Origin: JBHELB01 sp041859045
Lineage (GTDB): Bacteria; Hydrogenedentota; Hydrogenedentia; Hydrogenedentales; SLHB01
Assembly: GCA_041859045.1 (NCBI GenBank)
Contig: JBHELB010000010.1
Coordinates: 62,001-126,000 of the forward strand
Direction: 5' to 3'
DNA: 64,000 nt
Part shown: one piece after another, positions 1 to 8,335 of the stretch
How the letters are laid out: the number at the start of each line of letters is the position of its first letter
Numbering within the stretch: the stretch's first letter is position 1
Notes under the pieces: model-generated
Databases searched by the model: none
Told to the model about the DNA's origin: nothing
The model's input: only the letters and a program-made list of their open reading frames with translations
Program-made: the position numbers and the translations under genes

Positions 1-146
1 CGGTGCTGGTGGCGCTGCTCTACAACTGCCTGATTCTCATGAAAATCAGCGAGTACTGGCAGAATGTCTTTGTGGGCGGTCTGATTCTGGCGGCGGTGTT
101 GGCCGACGCCGCTCTCCAGCGCCTGCGCGGAAAGGCGGCGGCATGA
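1..146 (+). CDS. ABC sugar transporter permease, C-terminal end (partial)
   Basis: The open frame enters from the left edge (codons from base 3) and stops at the TGA of 144-146. The last 47 residues end with a hydrophobic segment and a short basic tail (LQRLRGKAAA), as in RbsC-type permeases of the BPD_transp_2 family, which move simple sugars through the inner membrane. Its stop overlaps the ATG of the next permease (ATGA at 143-146), so the two are translationally coupled and probably form a heterodimeric channel. The ATPase gene presumably lies further left, outside the window. The identity rests on the context more than on this short fragment. Confidence 0.75.
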   Translation, partial: VLVALLYNCLILMKISEYWQNVFVGGLILAAVLADAALQRLRGKAAA

Positions 147-1129
147 GCAGCGCGGAACGGTTCAAGGCGCTGCTGCGATCGCGCGAGTTCGCGCTGTTGC
201 TCGTGTTGGTCGCGATGGTCCTGGGTTTCGGACTGTTCGTGGATGGCTTCTTGAGCCTCGATAGCTTCCTGCGGCGTTCGCGCTACTGGGTGGCCACGGG
301 CCTGGTGGCCGTCCCCATGACCTTCATCATCGCGACCGCAGGAATCGACCTGTCGGTAGGGGCGATTGTCGCCCTATGCGCCGTGACGTTAGGGTTATTG
401 CACCAAGACGCGGGGTGGCCGATCGCGGCGGCATGCCTGGGCGCGGTCGCGGCGGGAGGCGCGGCGGGCGCCTGCAACGGATTTGTGGTTAGCCGGTTAC
501 GTATACCGCCGCTGATCGTGACGCTCGCGACCATGGCGCTGTTTCGCGGCCTCGCGATGGGGCTGACGCAGGCGCAGGTACGCGGCAACTTCCCGCAAGG
601 TTTTCAGTGGCTGAGCCGGGGTAGTGTGTTCGACGCATTGGGCTGGACGCTGCCCTTGCCGGTATCCCTATTGGTATTGCTGGCGGCGGTGTTCGCCGGT
701 CATCTGGTGTTGCGCAAGACGTGGCCGGGCCGTTTTATTGAATGTATCGGGGAGAACGAAACGGCAGCCGAATTCGCGGCCATCGGGGTGCGGGCGCTCA
801 AGTTCGCCCTGTACACCGCCGCAGGATTCATGTGCGGGTTCGCTGCGTTGTTTCACACGGCGCTTTTCGGCGCGGCCAAGGCCGACACGGCCATAGGGCT
901 CGAACTCGAGGCCATCGCCTGCGTCGTCGTGGGCGGCACACGCATCAGCGGCGGCCAAGCCTCGGTGCTGGGCACGTTCCTGGGCCTGTGCATTATCGGA
1001 ACGCTGCGGTATGGACTTGAGATGGCCCAGGTCAAGGGGCAGAATGTCATTGTTTTTGTAGGACTACTGCTGATTGTTACGGCGGTGTTTAATGAGTGGC
1101 TCGCACGAAAAACGGGAGGCGCGCGATGA
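143..1129 (+). CDS. ABC sugar transporter permease (RbsC/LsrD-like)
   Basis: A 328-residue polytopic inner-membrane protein of the BPD_transp_2 family, the permease class of ribose/rhamnose/AI-2-type importers. The family signature AGIDLSVGAIVAL sits near residues 68-80, and the GGTRISGG motif near 265 matches the conserved loop of RbsC-like permeases. Length is normal. The start overlaps the previous stop and its own stop overlaps the ATG of the binding-protein gene (1126-1129), so all three belong to one operon. The substrate cannot be read from the permease. Family confidence is high. Confidence 0.92.
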   Translation: MSSAERFKALLRSREFALLLVLVAMVLGFGLFVDGFLSLDSFLRRSRYWVATGLVAVPMTFIIATAGIDLSVGAIVALCAVTLGLLHQDAGWPIAAACLGAVAAGGAAGACNGFVVSRLRIPPLIVTLATMALFRGLAMGLTQAQVRGNFPQGFQWLSRGSVFDALGWTLPLPVSLLVLLAAVFAGHLVLRKTWPGRFIECIGENETAAEFAAIGVRALKFALYTAAGFMCGFAALFHTALFGAAKADTAIGLELEAIACVVVGGTRISGGQASVLGTFLGLCIIGTLRYGLEMAQVKGQNVIVFVGLLLIVTAVFNEWLARKTGGAR

Positions 1130-2163
1130 AACGGATACTCACGCTCTTGGCGGTGATGGCTTTTGTGGCGGGCTGTGGCCCGAAATCCGAAACGCCTACC
1201 CCTGCAACACCGGCGGAAGGCGCTTCGGCGACTCCTGCCGCGAAGCCTCTCAAGATCGGCGTTATGCCGAAACTGATCGGCATCGATTTCTTCATCGCCA
1301 CGGAGAAAGGCGCGCGTGAGGCGGCGAAAGAACTGGGCGTGACCATCGATTACAACGGGCCGACGACCAATGACGTGACCGCGCAGAGTCAGATGCTCGA
1401 GACCTGGATCGCGCAGAAGTACGACGTGATCGCCATCGCACCGAACGACCCCGAAGCCATCGCGCCGGTACTCGCCGACGCCAAAGCCAAAGGCATAAAA
1501 GTAATTACTTGGGACGCCGACTCCAAGGGCGACTCCCGGGATTTCTTTGTTAACCAATGCACACCGGACGCCGTGGCCAAGGCGCTGATGGACGCCGTCG
1601 CCGCTGGCGCGGGGAATAGCGCCAAGTATCTCATCATCACGGGATCGCTGACTGCCGCGAACCAGAATATCTGGATGGGCGAGATGGAGAAATACCGGCA
1701 GGTCGCTTATCCAGGCATGGTAAATCTCTCCGCGACCCCCAAGGCGTCTGAAGAAGACCGCGCCCTGGCGCAGCAGGTCATGACCGACTGCCTCAAGGCC
1801 TACCCCGACATGCAGGCGGTGCTGGCGATCACCTCGGTGGCCCTGCCTGGCGCGGCGGAAGCCCTGCGCAATGCGGGTCCGGACGTCTACAATCGCGTCA
1901 CGCTCACGGGCTTATCCACGCCGAAGATGATGAAAGACTACGTCAAGCAGGGTGTAGTGAAGAAATTCGTCCTGTGGAACGCTGTGGATCTTGGGTACCT
2001 GGCCGTGCAGGCGGGTGTCGCCGCGGCGCGCGGGGAGTTGACCCCGGCCAGCACGACTCTCAAGGCCGGGCGCCTGGGCGAGGTCCAGGTCCGCAATGGC
2101 GAAGTCATTTTGGGTGCACCGATTACGTTCGATGCGAACAATATCGATCAATACGATTTTTAA
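1126..2163 (+). CDS. Sugar ABC transporter substrate-binding lipoprotein (LsrB/RhaS-like)
   Basis: A 345-residue periplasmic binding protein of the Peripla_BP_4 class. The ATG at 1126 is preferred over an in-frame upstream start because it has a GGGAGG ribosome site at 1114-1119, overlaps the permease stop, and begins a lipoprotein signal ending in VAGC (lipobox Cys17). A Pro/Thr/Ala linker follows, then the alpha/beta domain. The stretch VITWDADSK...FFVNQ resembles the LsrB/RhaS branch, which binds AI-2, rhamnose and related deoxysugars. The ligand is not determined. As last gene of the importer set it delivers sugar to the two permeases. Confidence 0.88.
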   Translation: MKRILTLLAVMAFVAGCGPKSETPTPATPAEGASATPAAKPLKIGVMPKLIGIDFFIATEKGAREAAKELGVTIDYNGPTTNDVTAQSQMLETWIAQKYDVIAIAPNDPEAIAPVLADAKAKGIKVITWDADSKGDSRDFFVNQCTPDAVAKALMDAVAAGAGNSAKYLIITGSLTAANQNIWMGEMEKYRQVAYPGMVNLSATPKASEEDRALAQQVMTDCLKAYPDMQAVLAITSVALPGAAEALRNAGPDVYNRVTLTGLSTPKMMKDYVKQGVVKKFVLWNAVDLGYLAVQAGVAAARGELTPASTTLKAGRLGEVQVRNGEVILGAPITFDANNIDQYDF

Positions 2164-2274
2164 TAGCAAAGGCAATCCGAGGGTTCCGGCCTTGTGGGGC
2201 CTGTTCGCCATTCGGTAGAGTATTCTCCGTCTCGTTTGTAGTTTCTTGGTAGAACAACAGAGAGGTGTCTCCCC

Positions 2275-4704
2275 ATGTCGGCCAGTAAGTCCCGCGACGG
2301 GCGCAAACCGTTGCGCCGCAAGATTTCGCCTGAGAACCCCCTATTCATTTTTCAGACCAACAACCGCTTTGCGGATTCCGACGAGGGATTCGGCAAAGGC
2401 GACATGTACAAGGAAGCGGTGCGCCACGGCAAGGAAGCCGTCCGTGCGTTCCGTGAGACCGTGCCGGACGAGATCAAGCCTTATGTCTACCTTGAGGTGA
2501 ATGCGCGGCTGCGCGATCACAACAAGCGACTCGAGGTCATGCGCCGCATTTTCGAGCAACTCGAAGAGGCGGGCATTCCCTGCGATTTCCAAGTGTGCGA
2601 TCCGCACGATATCTACACGCTCGATCCGGAGATGATCGATAAAGTATTGACCGAGTTCGATTGCGTTCGCTCGATTTGCATCGCGGAAAACGACTACGAG
2701 CATTTCGCGACGTTCAACGTGCCGCGCTATGCGATGTCGCCGTATGCGCGGTACGCAATCGACGCGATCGAAATGGCCGCGCAGCATGGCCGCCACATCG
2801 TGTTCAGCGAGCAGACGGTCAAACTCATGCATGTGGGCGCGGATTTGCTCAACCAGCCCATGCTCGAGACCATGCGCAAGTACAAGGAGTACATCATCCC
2901 CATCAACGAGCACCTCGGCCCGCAGCATTTCGCGCGGCAGACCTCGGTGTGGGGGTTGTGGATCTCGGAAGTAGCCGATCAGTGGGGCGTCGAACCGCAA
3001 TCGTGGTGGTTCGAGAACGCGCGCATGATCGAGCCGGGCGTGTTCGGTCAGTCGGAGCCGAACAACACGCGGATCATGCCGCCGCCGCTGTACCGTGCGA
3101 TGATTCTGCAGGGCGCGATGATGGGCGCGACGGTCTTCGATTTCGAGCCGTTCTGGGATCTGTTCGACTACGACAATTCCCGCTGTTTCCGCGAGGTCAT
3201 CGCGCCGACGCTGGTGGAGATCGTGCAGCGCAAACTCATTCCGACGAAGGAGCAGGTGCTGGCGAAAACGAAGGTGGCGTATCAGTACCCCATCTGCAAG
3301 GACATCAACGAGTTCTACAACATCCTGACCGACGTCGACTACTACCACGCCGAGGGGCACCTCGCCCGCGCGGCGTACGGCGTGTACGAACGGTTCATGG
3401 AGCATGAACTCGTGCCAAACAAGGATCGGCACTTCTTTATCCCGTTGCTGCCGCCGACCACGCCCAAAGCGGTGCTTGACCGCTTCGAAAAGGTCATCAC
3501 GCCGGGCGAGTGCAAAGACGAGGACGGCTATACGAACTTACTCAAGCGCTACTACCCCAAGCGCGACGGCGAGGGCACGGCAAGCATCATGACGATGAAC
3601 GGGCACACATACGTGAGCCAATCGCATGAAAATCTCTACGAGCTTCAAACCTATGGCGTGAATCTGCCGAAGCCCGTGCGCGGCATCACCGCGCGCCGCA
3701 CGGACAAGGGTATTGAACTGAGTTGGCCGGAGGACAAAGGCGCGACGTGCTACCACATTCATCGCGTTGAGGGCGAGCAGATCGTACGCCCGGTATCGGC
3801 GGATCCGTGGATCTGGAAAGCGGCCGATCAAGAACTCGAAGACCCCGAAATGTTCAATGTCATGTCGGTCTACGAGGACGACTTGAAGAATTCGGAACGG
3901 AAGCCGCCCAAAGCGAACGATCGTCTTGCGGAGATTGGCCAGAGCAAGAAGGGTGCATACCTCGACGCGACCGCGAAAAAGGGCGTGACCTATACCTACA
4001 CCGTTACGGCGACGACCAAGACGCTCGAGCGGCGGGAAGGCACGGTGAACTACCTCGACTTCTTCGTGTTCAGCCTGTCGCAGAGCGTGGCGACGGAAGA
4101 AGTGACCGTTCCCGCCAAGGGCGAGGCGGAAACGAAGCCGATCGTCGAGCCCGAAGATTCGCGCCCGGCGTCGCAGGTATGGCATCCGATTCTGACGGGC
4201 GCGGAAGGCGCGCACAAGCGCGTGGCGCTGGAGATCGTGCAACGGCTTGACGAATTCAAAGCGGCGTACGATACGGCGGATTGGCGGCGCATTACGGACC
4301 TCTACTCGGCGCGCTACCAGGATCCGAACGGATTCCACCGCGAGTACGTCGGACGCGCGTGGAAATGGTGGTTCTTCCGCAGCAATGCCTTCTGCTACCT
4401 GCGCCAAATTCGTCAGTGGTTCTTCGACGACTACGCGGAAACGGGCGAAGTGCGCGTGCACATGTTTAGTCTCTGCCGCGCGCTACGCAAGGACGACCGC
4501 CCGTTTGGCTCCGGTTACGGCGGCACGATCCGCATCCCGCGCAACAAGCACGAGGACGTGACGTTTACGTGGGCGAAGGAACCGGACGGCGTCTGGCGCA
4601 TCGTTCACACCGACCCCGCCCTGCCGTGTTTCGAGGAAATGCTTTGGAACAGCCGCGGCGGCGACGACAAAGTCTCGAAACTGCGCCCCGGCGTGGACGA
4701 CTAA
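2275..4704 (+). CDS. GH98-like glycoside hydrolase with FN3-like and NTF2-like C-terminal domains
   Basis: An 809-residue protein with no signal peptide, so probably cytoplasmic. Residues 12-400 resemble glycoside hydrolase family 98: the opening LRRKISPENPLFIF, then PDEIKPYVYLEVN, and GATVFDFEPFWDLF late in the barrel follow the order I recall for GH98 catalytic domains. Residues about 463-600 look like a fibronectin-III fold. Residues about 637-795 (tryptophan-rich, ending VWRIVHTDPALPCFEEML) resemble a SnoaL/NTF2-like domain. GH98 enzymes are endo-beta-galactosidases or xylanases, but catalytic acids were not assigned here. It lies 111 bases after the importer operon and may process the imported glycan. 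GH98 assignment is moderate. Confidence 0.6.
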   Translation: MSASKSRDGRKPLRRKISPENPLFIFQTNNRFADSDEGFGKGDMYKEAVRHGKEAVRAFRETVPDEIKPYVYLEVNARLRDHNKRLEVMRRIFEQLEEAGIPCDFQVCDPHDIYTLDPEMIDKVLTEFDCVRSICIAENDYEHFATFNVPRYAMSPYARYAIDAIEMAAQHGRHIVFSEQTVKLMHVGADLLNQPMLETMRKYKEYIIPINEHLGPQHFARQTSVWGLWISEVADQWGVEPQSWWFENARMIEPGVFGQSEPNNTRIMPPPLYRAMILQGAMMGATVFDFEPFWDLFDYDNSRCFREVIAPTLVEIVQRKLIPTKEQVLAKTKVAYQYPICKDINEFYNILTDVDYYHAEGHLARAAYGVYERFMEHELVPNKDRHFFIPLLPPTTPKAVLDRFEKVITPGECKDEDGYTNLLKRYYPKRDGEGTASIMTMNGHTYVSQSHENLYELQTYGVNLPKPVRGITARRTDKGIELSWPEDKGATCYHIHRVEGEQIVRPVSADPWIWKAADQELEDPEMFNVMSVYEDDLKNSERKPPKANDRLAEIGQSKKGAYLDATAKKGVTYTYTVTATTKTLERREGTVNYLDFFVFSLSQSVATEEVTVPAKGEAETKPIVEPEDSRPASQVWHPILTGAEGAHKRVALEIVQRLDEFKAAYDTADWRRITDLYSARYQDPNGFHREYVGRAWKWWFFRSNAFCYLRQIRQWFFDDYAETGEVRVHMFSLCRALRKDDRPFGSGYGGTIRIPRNKHEDVTFTWAKEPDGVWRIVHTDPALPCFEEMLWNSRGGDDKVSKLRPGVDD

Positions 4705-4738
4705 GACACTCGCTACGATCGGTTTATCGAGAAGGCTA

Positions 4739-4769
4739 CAGCCCAGCGCCTCGTGACGACGCTGGGCTG
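4739..4769 (+). terminator. Hairpin after the GH98-like gene
   Basis: A perfect 10-bp inverted repeat (CAGCCCAGCG / CGCTGGGCTG) with an 11-base loop lies 35 bases after the stop at 4704. The downstream strand is only mildly T-rich, so it is a likely but not textbook intrinsic terminator. The remaining 4770-5002 shows no gene. Confidence 0.55.
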
Positions 4770-5002
4770 TGCATCTTCATCTGAGCGAGATCATCAAGGA
4801 ATTTCGCTGGGCGCATCGGGTTAAGAAACAACCTTCTCGAAAAATGAGAGCGTCGCCCGCGAGCCTCGTCGTAGGCAGAGATGATTTACAGAGTGCGATA
4901 AGCAGTTTCCTCTTCTGTAAACATACTAAAGACTGAAGCCTATATCGCAGGAGGCACGAAGCAGAAGGCGGCATCGCCAATTGTGCGTCAGAAAGGAGGA
5001 AA

Positions 5003-5737
5003 GTGAGCACTTGCGCGCTGTGCAAAGAAGACAAGACTCTATGCGATTCCCATATTTTGCCGGAATTTCTATACAAACCTTTATACGATTCAAAACATAA
5101 GATCTACAGAGTTTCAACGGGAGAGAGACCAAAACGCTCTTTCGAGCAAAAAGGCTTGCGAGAGCATTTATTGTGCGCTGGCTGCGAGGCTCAGTTCAGC
5201 CGATATGAAAATTATGCCAGCCAGGTTCTGAATAAACTTGATAGAATGGCAGATTCTTATCATTCAAAGGGAATTGAGTTGAGCGTAGATTATAAACTCT
5301 TCAAACTTTTTGAGCTTTCTATTCTCTGGAGAGTCGGCGTCACAGGGCTCCAGGAATTTCGAGATATAAACCTAGGGAGCGATGAACGCAGATTGCGGGC
5401 AATGCTCCGTAAAGAGGCACCCGGGGAAACTGCGAAATACGGATGCATCAAGATTGTGCCTGACTCGAATCGGAACATTGTCGACAAACTGATTGTGTCT
5501 AATGGTATGTCAAAATTGAAGGGAGTTCCTTGTTGTTCTCTTTTTATTCCGGGGATGTTCTGTGTTTTCTTCTTGTCAAAGGGTGACATTGACCCCGCGC
5601 TGCAAGAGTGTTTTCTGCAGGAGTCTGGCAGTCTGCGAATTCTTCTCGGCGATGTCGGCACAGACGAATGTCTGAAGCGACTCGCGCAGAAACTGTGCAC
5701 CAATAATCCTAATTTGTCTGAGTTACAGAAAAAGTAG
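5003..5737 (+). CDS. Uncharacterised HNH/zinc-finger-like protein
   Basis: A 244-residue protein starting at GTG behind a strong site (AGGAGG, 4994-4999; the 3-base spacing is short). The N-terminus carries CALC (Cys4, Cys7), then CDSHILPEFL (Cys14, His17) and LLCAGCEAQFSRYE (Cys58, Cys61). This matches uncharacterised proteins with two CxxC knuckles and a SHI-PEFL motif resembling HNH treble-clef zinc sites. No nuclease function can be claimed. The gene is visibly AT-richer than its neighbours and stands alone, which suggests horizontal acquisition. It could be a lone defence or mobile-element accessory gene, but no partner is present. Confidence 0.55.
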   Translation: MSTCALCKEDKTLCDSHILPEFLYKPLYDSKHKIYRVSTGERPKRSFEQKGLREHLLCAGCEAQFSRYENYASQVLNKLDRMADSYHSKGIELSVDYKLFKLFELSILWRVGVTGLQEFRDINLGSDERRLRAMLRKEAPGETAKYGCIKIVPDSNRNIVDKLIVSNGMSKLKGVPCCSLFIPGMFCVFFLSKGDIDPALQECFLQESGSLRILLGDVGTDECLKRLAQKLCTNNPNLSELQKK

Positions 5738-5814
5738 GGCCAAGAGAAGACGGAAAGGCGACAAGCACAGCGGGCGTTGCATGATTCCGTGTTCGTCTGT
5801 GCTGGTCCGTGTTC

Positions 5815-6771
5815 TTAATTGCACTCCGCGACGAGCGGCCCGGCGAGTTCTTTGAGGTAAAAGAGCCGTCCGGGCAACGTCGGCATGAAGGTGCTGGGAA
5901 TCCACGGGGTGGGTTCGTGGTGCAGGGTGGCCCAGAGCGACATGCCCTGCCACATCATACCGCGCGCGAGCGTACCGTCGGCCCCGCCGATGATGCCGTC
6001 GGATTTCAGAAACAGGCCCGGGCCGATAGTATTCGCCGTGGCGGGCACGAGGGTGGTGCGGCTCTTGAAACTCGTGATGGCGTTCTGCTCGATGGTGAGC
6101 GGGTGCAACTGCGCGCCGAGCCGGTATTCCGCCGCTTTCCACTTGGCGACGCTAGGGTATTCGGCGGCGAAGTGGGGCTCCCAAAACGCGATGTGGCACA
6201 TGCGCCCGATGCCGAATACGGTGACGAGGCGTGCGCCTTTTTTCTTCAGCGCGGCGATCGCCGCAGGGTACGTGGGGAGCATTTTCTTCGTGGCGAAATG
6301 CCGTTGCGCTTTGGGCACGGTCGCCTTGCCGAGCGGGCCGTAGAAGGCGTCTTCCATGGCGCACTGGAACGCGCCGGGGTCTTTGGGCGACAGTGTATTG
6401 CCTTTGACGTCGGCCCATTCGTCCATGTTGAAGCCGTGCACATGCGAACACGACACGCCCCACTCTTTCAGGAAGTAGACCGCCCAGCGGTACATGCCCA
6501 TCGGCCCGACAGGGAGGATCAACGCGAGTGGTTTTCCCGCCTTCCGCGTCTGCGCGATCTCGATCGCGATGGCGTGGCCCATCATCGTGTCGAAATCCGC
6601 CAACGTTTCGCACGCGATTGGTTCGAACTTACGGTTCCACCAGCGCTCGCGCCGGGCCAGCGTCTCCGGCGGACGCGCGCAGAGTTCATCGAGCCGCGGC
6701 AAGTCCCAACCCGCCGGGAAGAACCCCTCTAGCAACGACCCTTTCAACGTGGAAATCAACGTAATCGCCAT
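5815..6771 (-). CDS. Glucosamine-6-phosphate deaminase-like protein (NagB family)
   Basis: A 318-residue protein of the NagB/6-phosphogluconolactonase fold. The segment ALILPVGPMGMYRWAVYFL matches the family's phosphate-binding loop and GFNMDEW corresponds to its F-x-x-D-E motif; both lie in the N-terminal half. NagB converts glucosamine-6-phosphate to fructose-6-phosphate and ammonia in amino-sugar catabolism. This member belongs to the longer, less characterised subgroup and its substrate may differ. ATG at 6771 is chosen; an in-frame TTG at 6789 would add six residues. A purine-rich stretch precedes the ATG. It shares strand with the downstream-located hemerythrin gene but no functional link is evident. 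Confidence 0.7.
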   Translation of the reverse strand: MAITLISTLKGSLLEGFFPAGWDLPRLDELCARPPETLARRERWWNRKFEPIACETLADFDTMMGHAIAIEIAQTRKAGKPLALILPVGPMGMYRWAVYFLKEWGVSCSHVHGFNMDEWADVKGNTLSPKDPGAFQCAMEDAFYGPLGKATVPKAQRHFATKKMLPTYPAAIAALKKKGARLVTVFGIGRMCHIAFWEPHFAAEYPSVAKWKAAEYRLGAQLHPLTIEQNAITSFKSRTTLVPATANTIGPGLFLKSDGIIGGADGTLARGMMWQGMSLWATLHHEPTPWIPSTFMPTLPGRLFYLKELAGPLVAECN

Positions 6772-6798
6772 GATCGCTCCCTCTCCCAAAAGTCCCGC

Positions 6799-7191
6799 TT
6801 ATTTCAGATGCGCCGAATACTTCTTGTCGGTGCCCAGAATGTGGTTGGTCAGCCAGCTTTGAAGGAACCGCAGCGTCTCGATGCCGATCATCGTCTGACC
6901 CGACTTGAGCTTCGCCTGAAGTTCCTTGACCTTGACGATGAGATCGTCGTGCTCCGACTTGTGCGCCGTATAGTCGGGGTAATTCTTCGCGATCATCAAT
7001 TTCTCTTCCGCCGCGAAGTGAGTGACCGTGTACGTCGCGAGGTCGTCGAGCAGTTTTCCCAACACCGCCGAGCCTTGCCCCTTGCTCATCGCGTCGTGCA
7101 GGCCGTTCACCATATTGACCAGACGCTTGTGTTGCGTATCAAACTCCAGAATTCCCACGCTCAGTTGATCTGTCCAGGTAATCAAAGCCAT
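6799..7191 (-). CDS. Bacteriohemerythrin
   Basis: A 130-residue single-domain bacteriohemerythrin, a cytoplasmic di-iron oxygen-binding four-helix bundle. All seven canonical ligands are visible: His21, His58, Glu62, His77, His81, His117 and Asp122 in the pattern H...HxxxE...HxxxH...HxxxxD. Length is typical of stand-alone oxygen carriers or sensors and there is no fused signalling domain. It ends 27 bases before the NagB-like start on the same strand. It suggests the host copes with low or fluctuating oxygen, consistent with the radical SAM enzyme nearby, but that is inference. Confidence 0.93.
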   Translation of the reverse strand: MALITWTDQLSVGILEFDTQHKRLVNMVNGLHDAMSKGQGSAVLGKLLDDLATYTVTHFAAEEKLMIAKNYPDYTAHKSEHDDLIVKVKELQAKLKSGQTMIGIETLRFLQSWLTNHILGTDKKYSAHLK

Positions 7192-7297
7192 GATGGAACC
7201 CTCCTGACGTTTCGGACTGAGACTACACTAGCCGGGGCCCGGGAGGTTTTCAACTACCGCGACTGGGTTGGGGGACCGAACTCCGGGAGGAGACCGC

Positions 7298-8335
7298 ATG
7301 GCGCGCGTGGACAAAAAAGAGTTGTTCTGGTTCCTGGGGCTAACCTTTACGCCGGTGGTGCTGTTACCGATTTTCATGCGCATTTTGTTCTACTTCTTAG
7401 GGGAAAGGGTCGATCGTTTTTTTGCTTGGTTTAGGGCAAGCGAGATGTCGTGGACTTTCCTCGGGGGATTCGTGCTGGTGGCTCTCTTGGCTGGCGCGAT
7501 ATGGCTTGCGTATCCCATTCTGACGATGCGTTGGGTGCGGCGGCATATCTCCCACGATACCGCCCCAATTGCGGGAAAGCGCATAGGCGACCACAGACAT
7601 TACCTTTTGAATTGGTTCTTGGTATTGGGGCTTTACGCGGTCATTTTTGTGCTTTCCGGCCTATTTTTGAATGAGCTTGTTCCTGCGCTCCAAGGCTTGA
7701 AAGGCGGATTCGCCGTACTGCGTCAATTGTCCTACAAAGATGTGGACAGCATCGTCACGACATTCATTGGCGCGATTACAATGGGTACGTTTCTCTCTGG
7801 GCTCATGAATTTCCCGATCGAGTTCACGTGGCGCGGATATTTCCTGCCCAGACTGCTGCCGCTGGGACTTCGCCGTGCCTTGCTGCTTTCCGCGGCGGTA
7901 TCGGCCCTATGGGTTTGTCCATTCATCCTGTTTCTGCCACTAAACTTGCGGGAACCGGACTGGTCGTATCTGAATCAATTCGCGCTTACCCTGCTCTTCT
8001 TCATCTATCTTGGCTATCTTCGCTTGACCTCGGGCAGCTTACTATTGCCCGCGCTCATAGCGGGGCTTTCGTTCGGGCTAAGCAACACGGTGCGCCGCGA
8101 GATTTTTGAATTTGACCATGCTCACGCATTCGAACGCGCCAATATGTTCGACGTCGCGGTGTGGGCGGGCGTGGCGGCGTGGGTGTTGACGCGTGGAGTG
8201 AAACGTCTGCGCGAGCAGGGCCATCTCGGCCACGCCGAGTGTCCCGACGGCGTGTTGCCCGGGACGCCGCCCAACGTGGTCGAGATGAACCGCGATTCCA
8301 GTGACGCTAATACGTCTGAACCCCAATCTTCTTGA
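7298..8335 (+). CDS. CPBP-like intramembrane protein, catalytic motifs degenerate
   Basis: A 345-residue polytopic protein starting at ATG 7298 behind GGGAGG (7285-7290). The segment IEFTWRGYFLPRL is the motif-1 region of CPBP (CAAX protease/bacteriocin-processing, Abi) proteins, where EExxxR is normal; here only the second Glu and the Arg remain. The motif-2 histidine is replaced in ALWVCPFI, and no motif-4 His is seen in SLLLPALIAGLSFGLSNT. It is therefore probably a CPBP-fold membrane protein without protease activity. Its end overlaps the convergent DUF1080 gene by 29 bases. It could also be an unrelated membrane protein. Confidence 0.55.
   Translation: MARVDKKELFWFLGLTFTPVVLLPIFMRILFYFLGERVDRFFAWFRASEMSWTFLGGFVLVALLAGAIWLAYPILTMRWVRRHISHDTAPIAGKRIGDHRHYLLNWFLVLGLYAVIFVLSGLFLNELVPALQGLKGGFAVLRQLSYKDVDSIVTTFIGAITMGTFLSGLMNFPIEFTWRGYFLPRLLPLGLRRALLLSAAVSALWVCPFILFLPLNLREPDWSYLNQFALTLLFFIYLGYLRLTSGSLLLPALIAGLSFGLSNTVRREIFEFDHAHAFERANMFDVAVWAGVAAWVLTRGVKRLREQGHLGHAECPDGVLPGTPPNVVEMNRDSSDANTSEPQSS

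Noticed and set aside
2341..3432. 363-codon minus-strand frame
   Set aside because: Antisense to the GH98-like gene, with shadow-like composition rich in Arg, His and Val and no recognisable motif.
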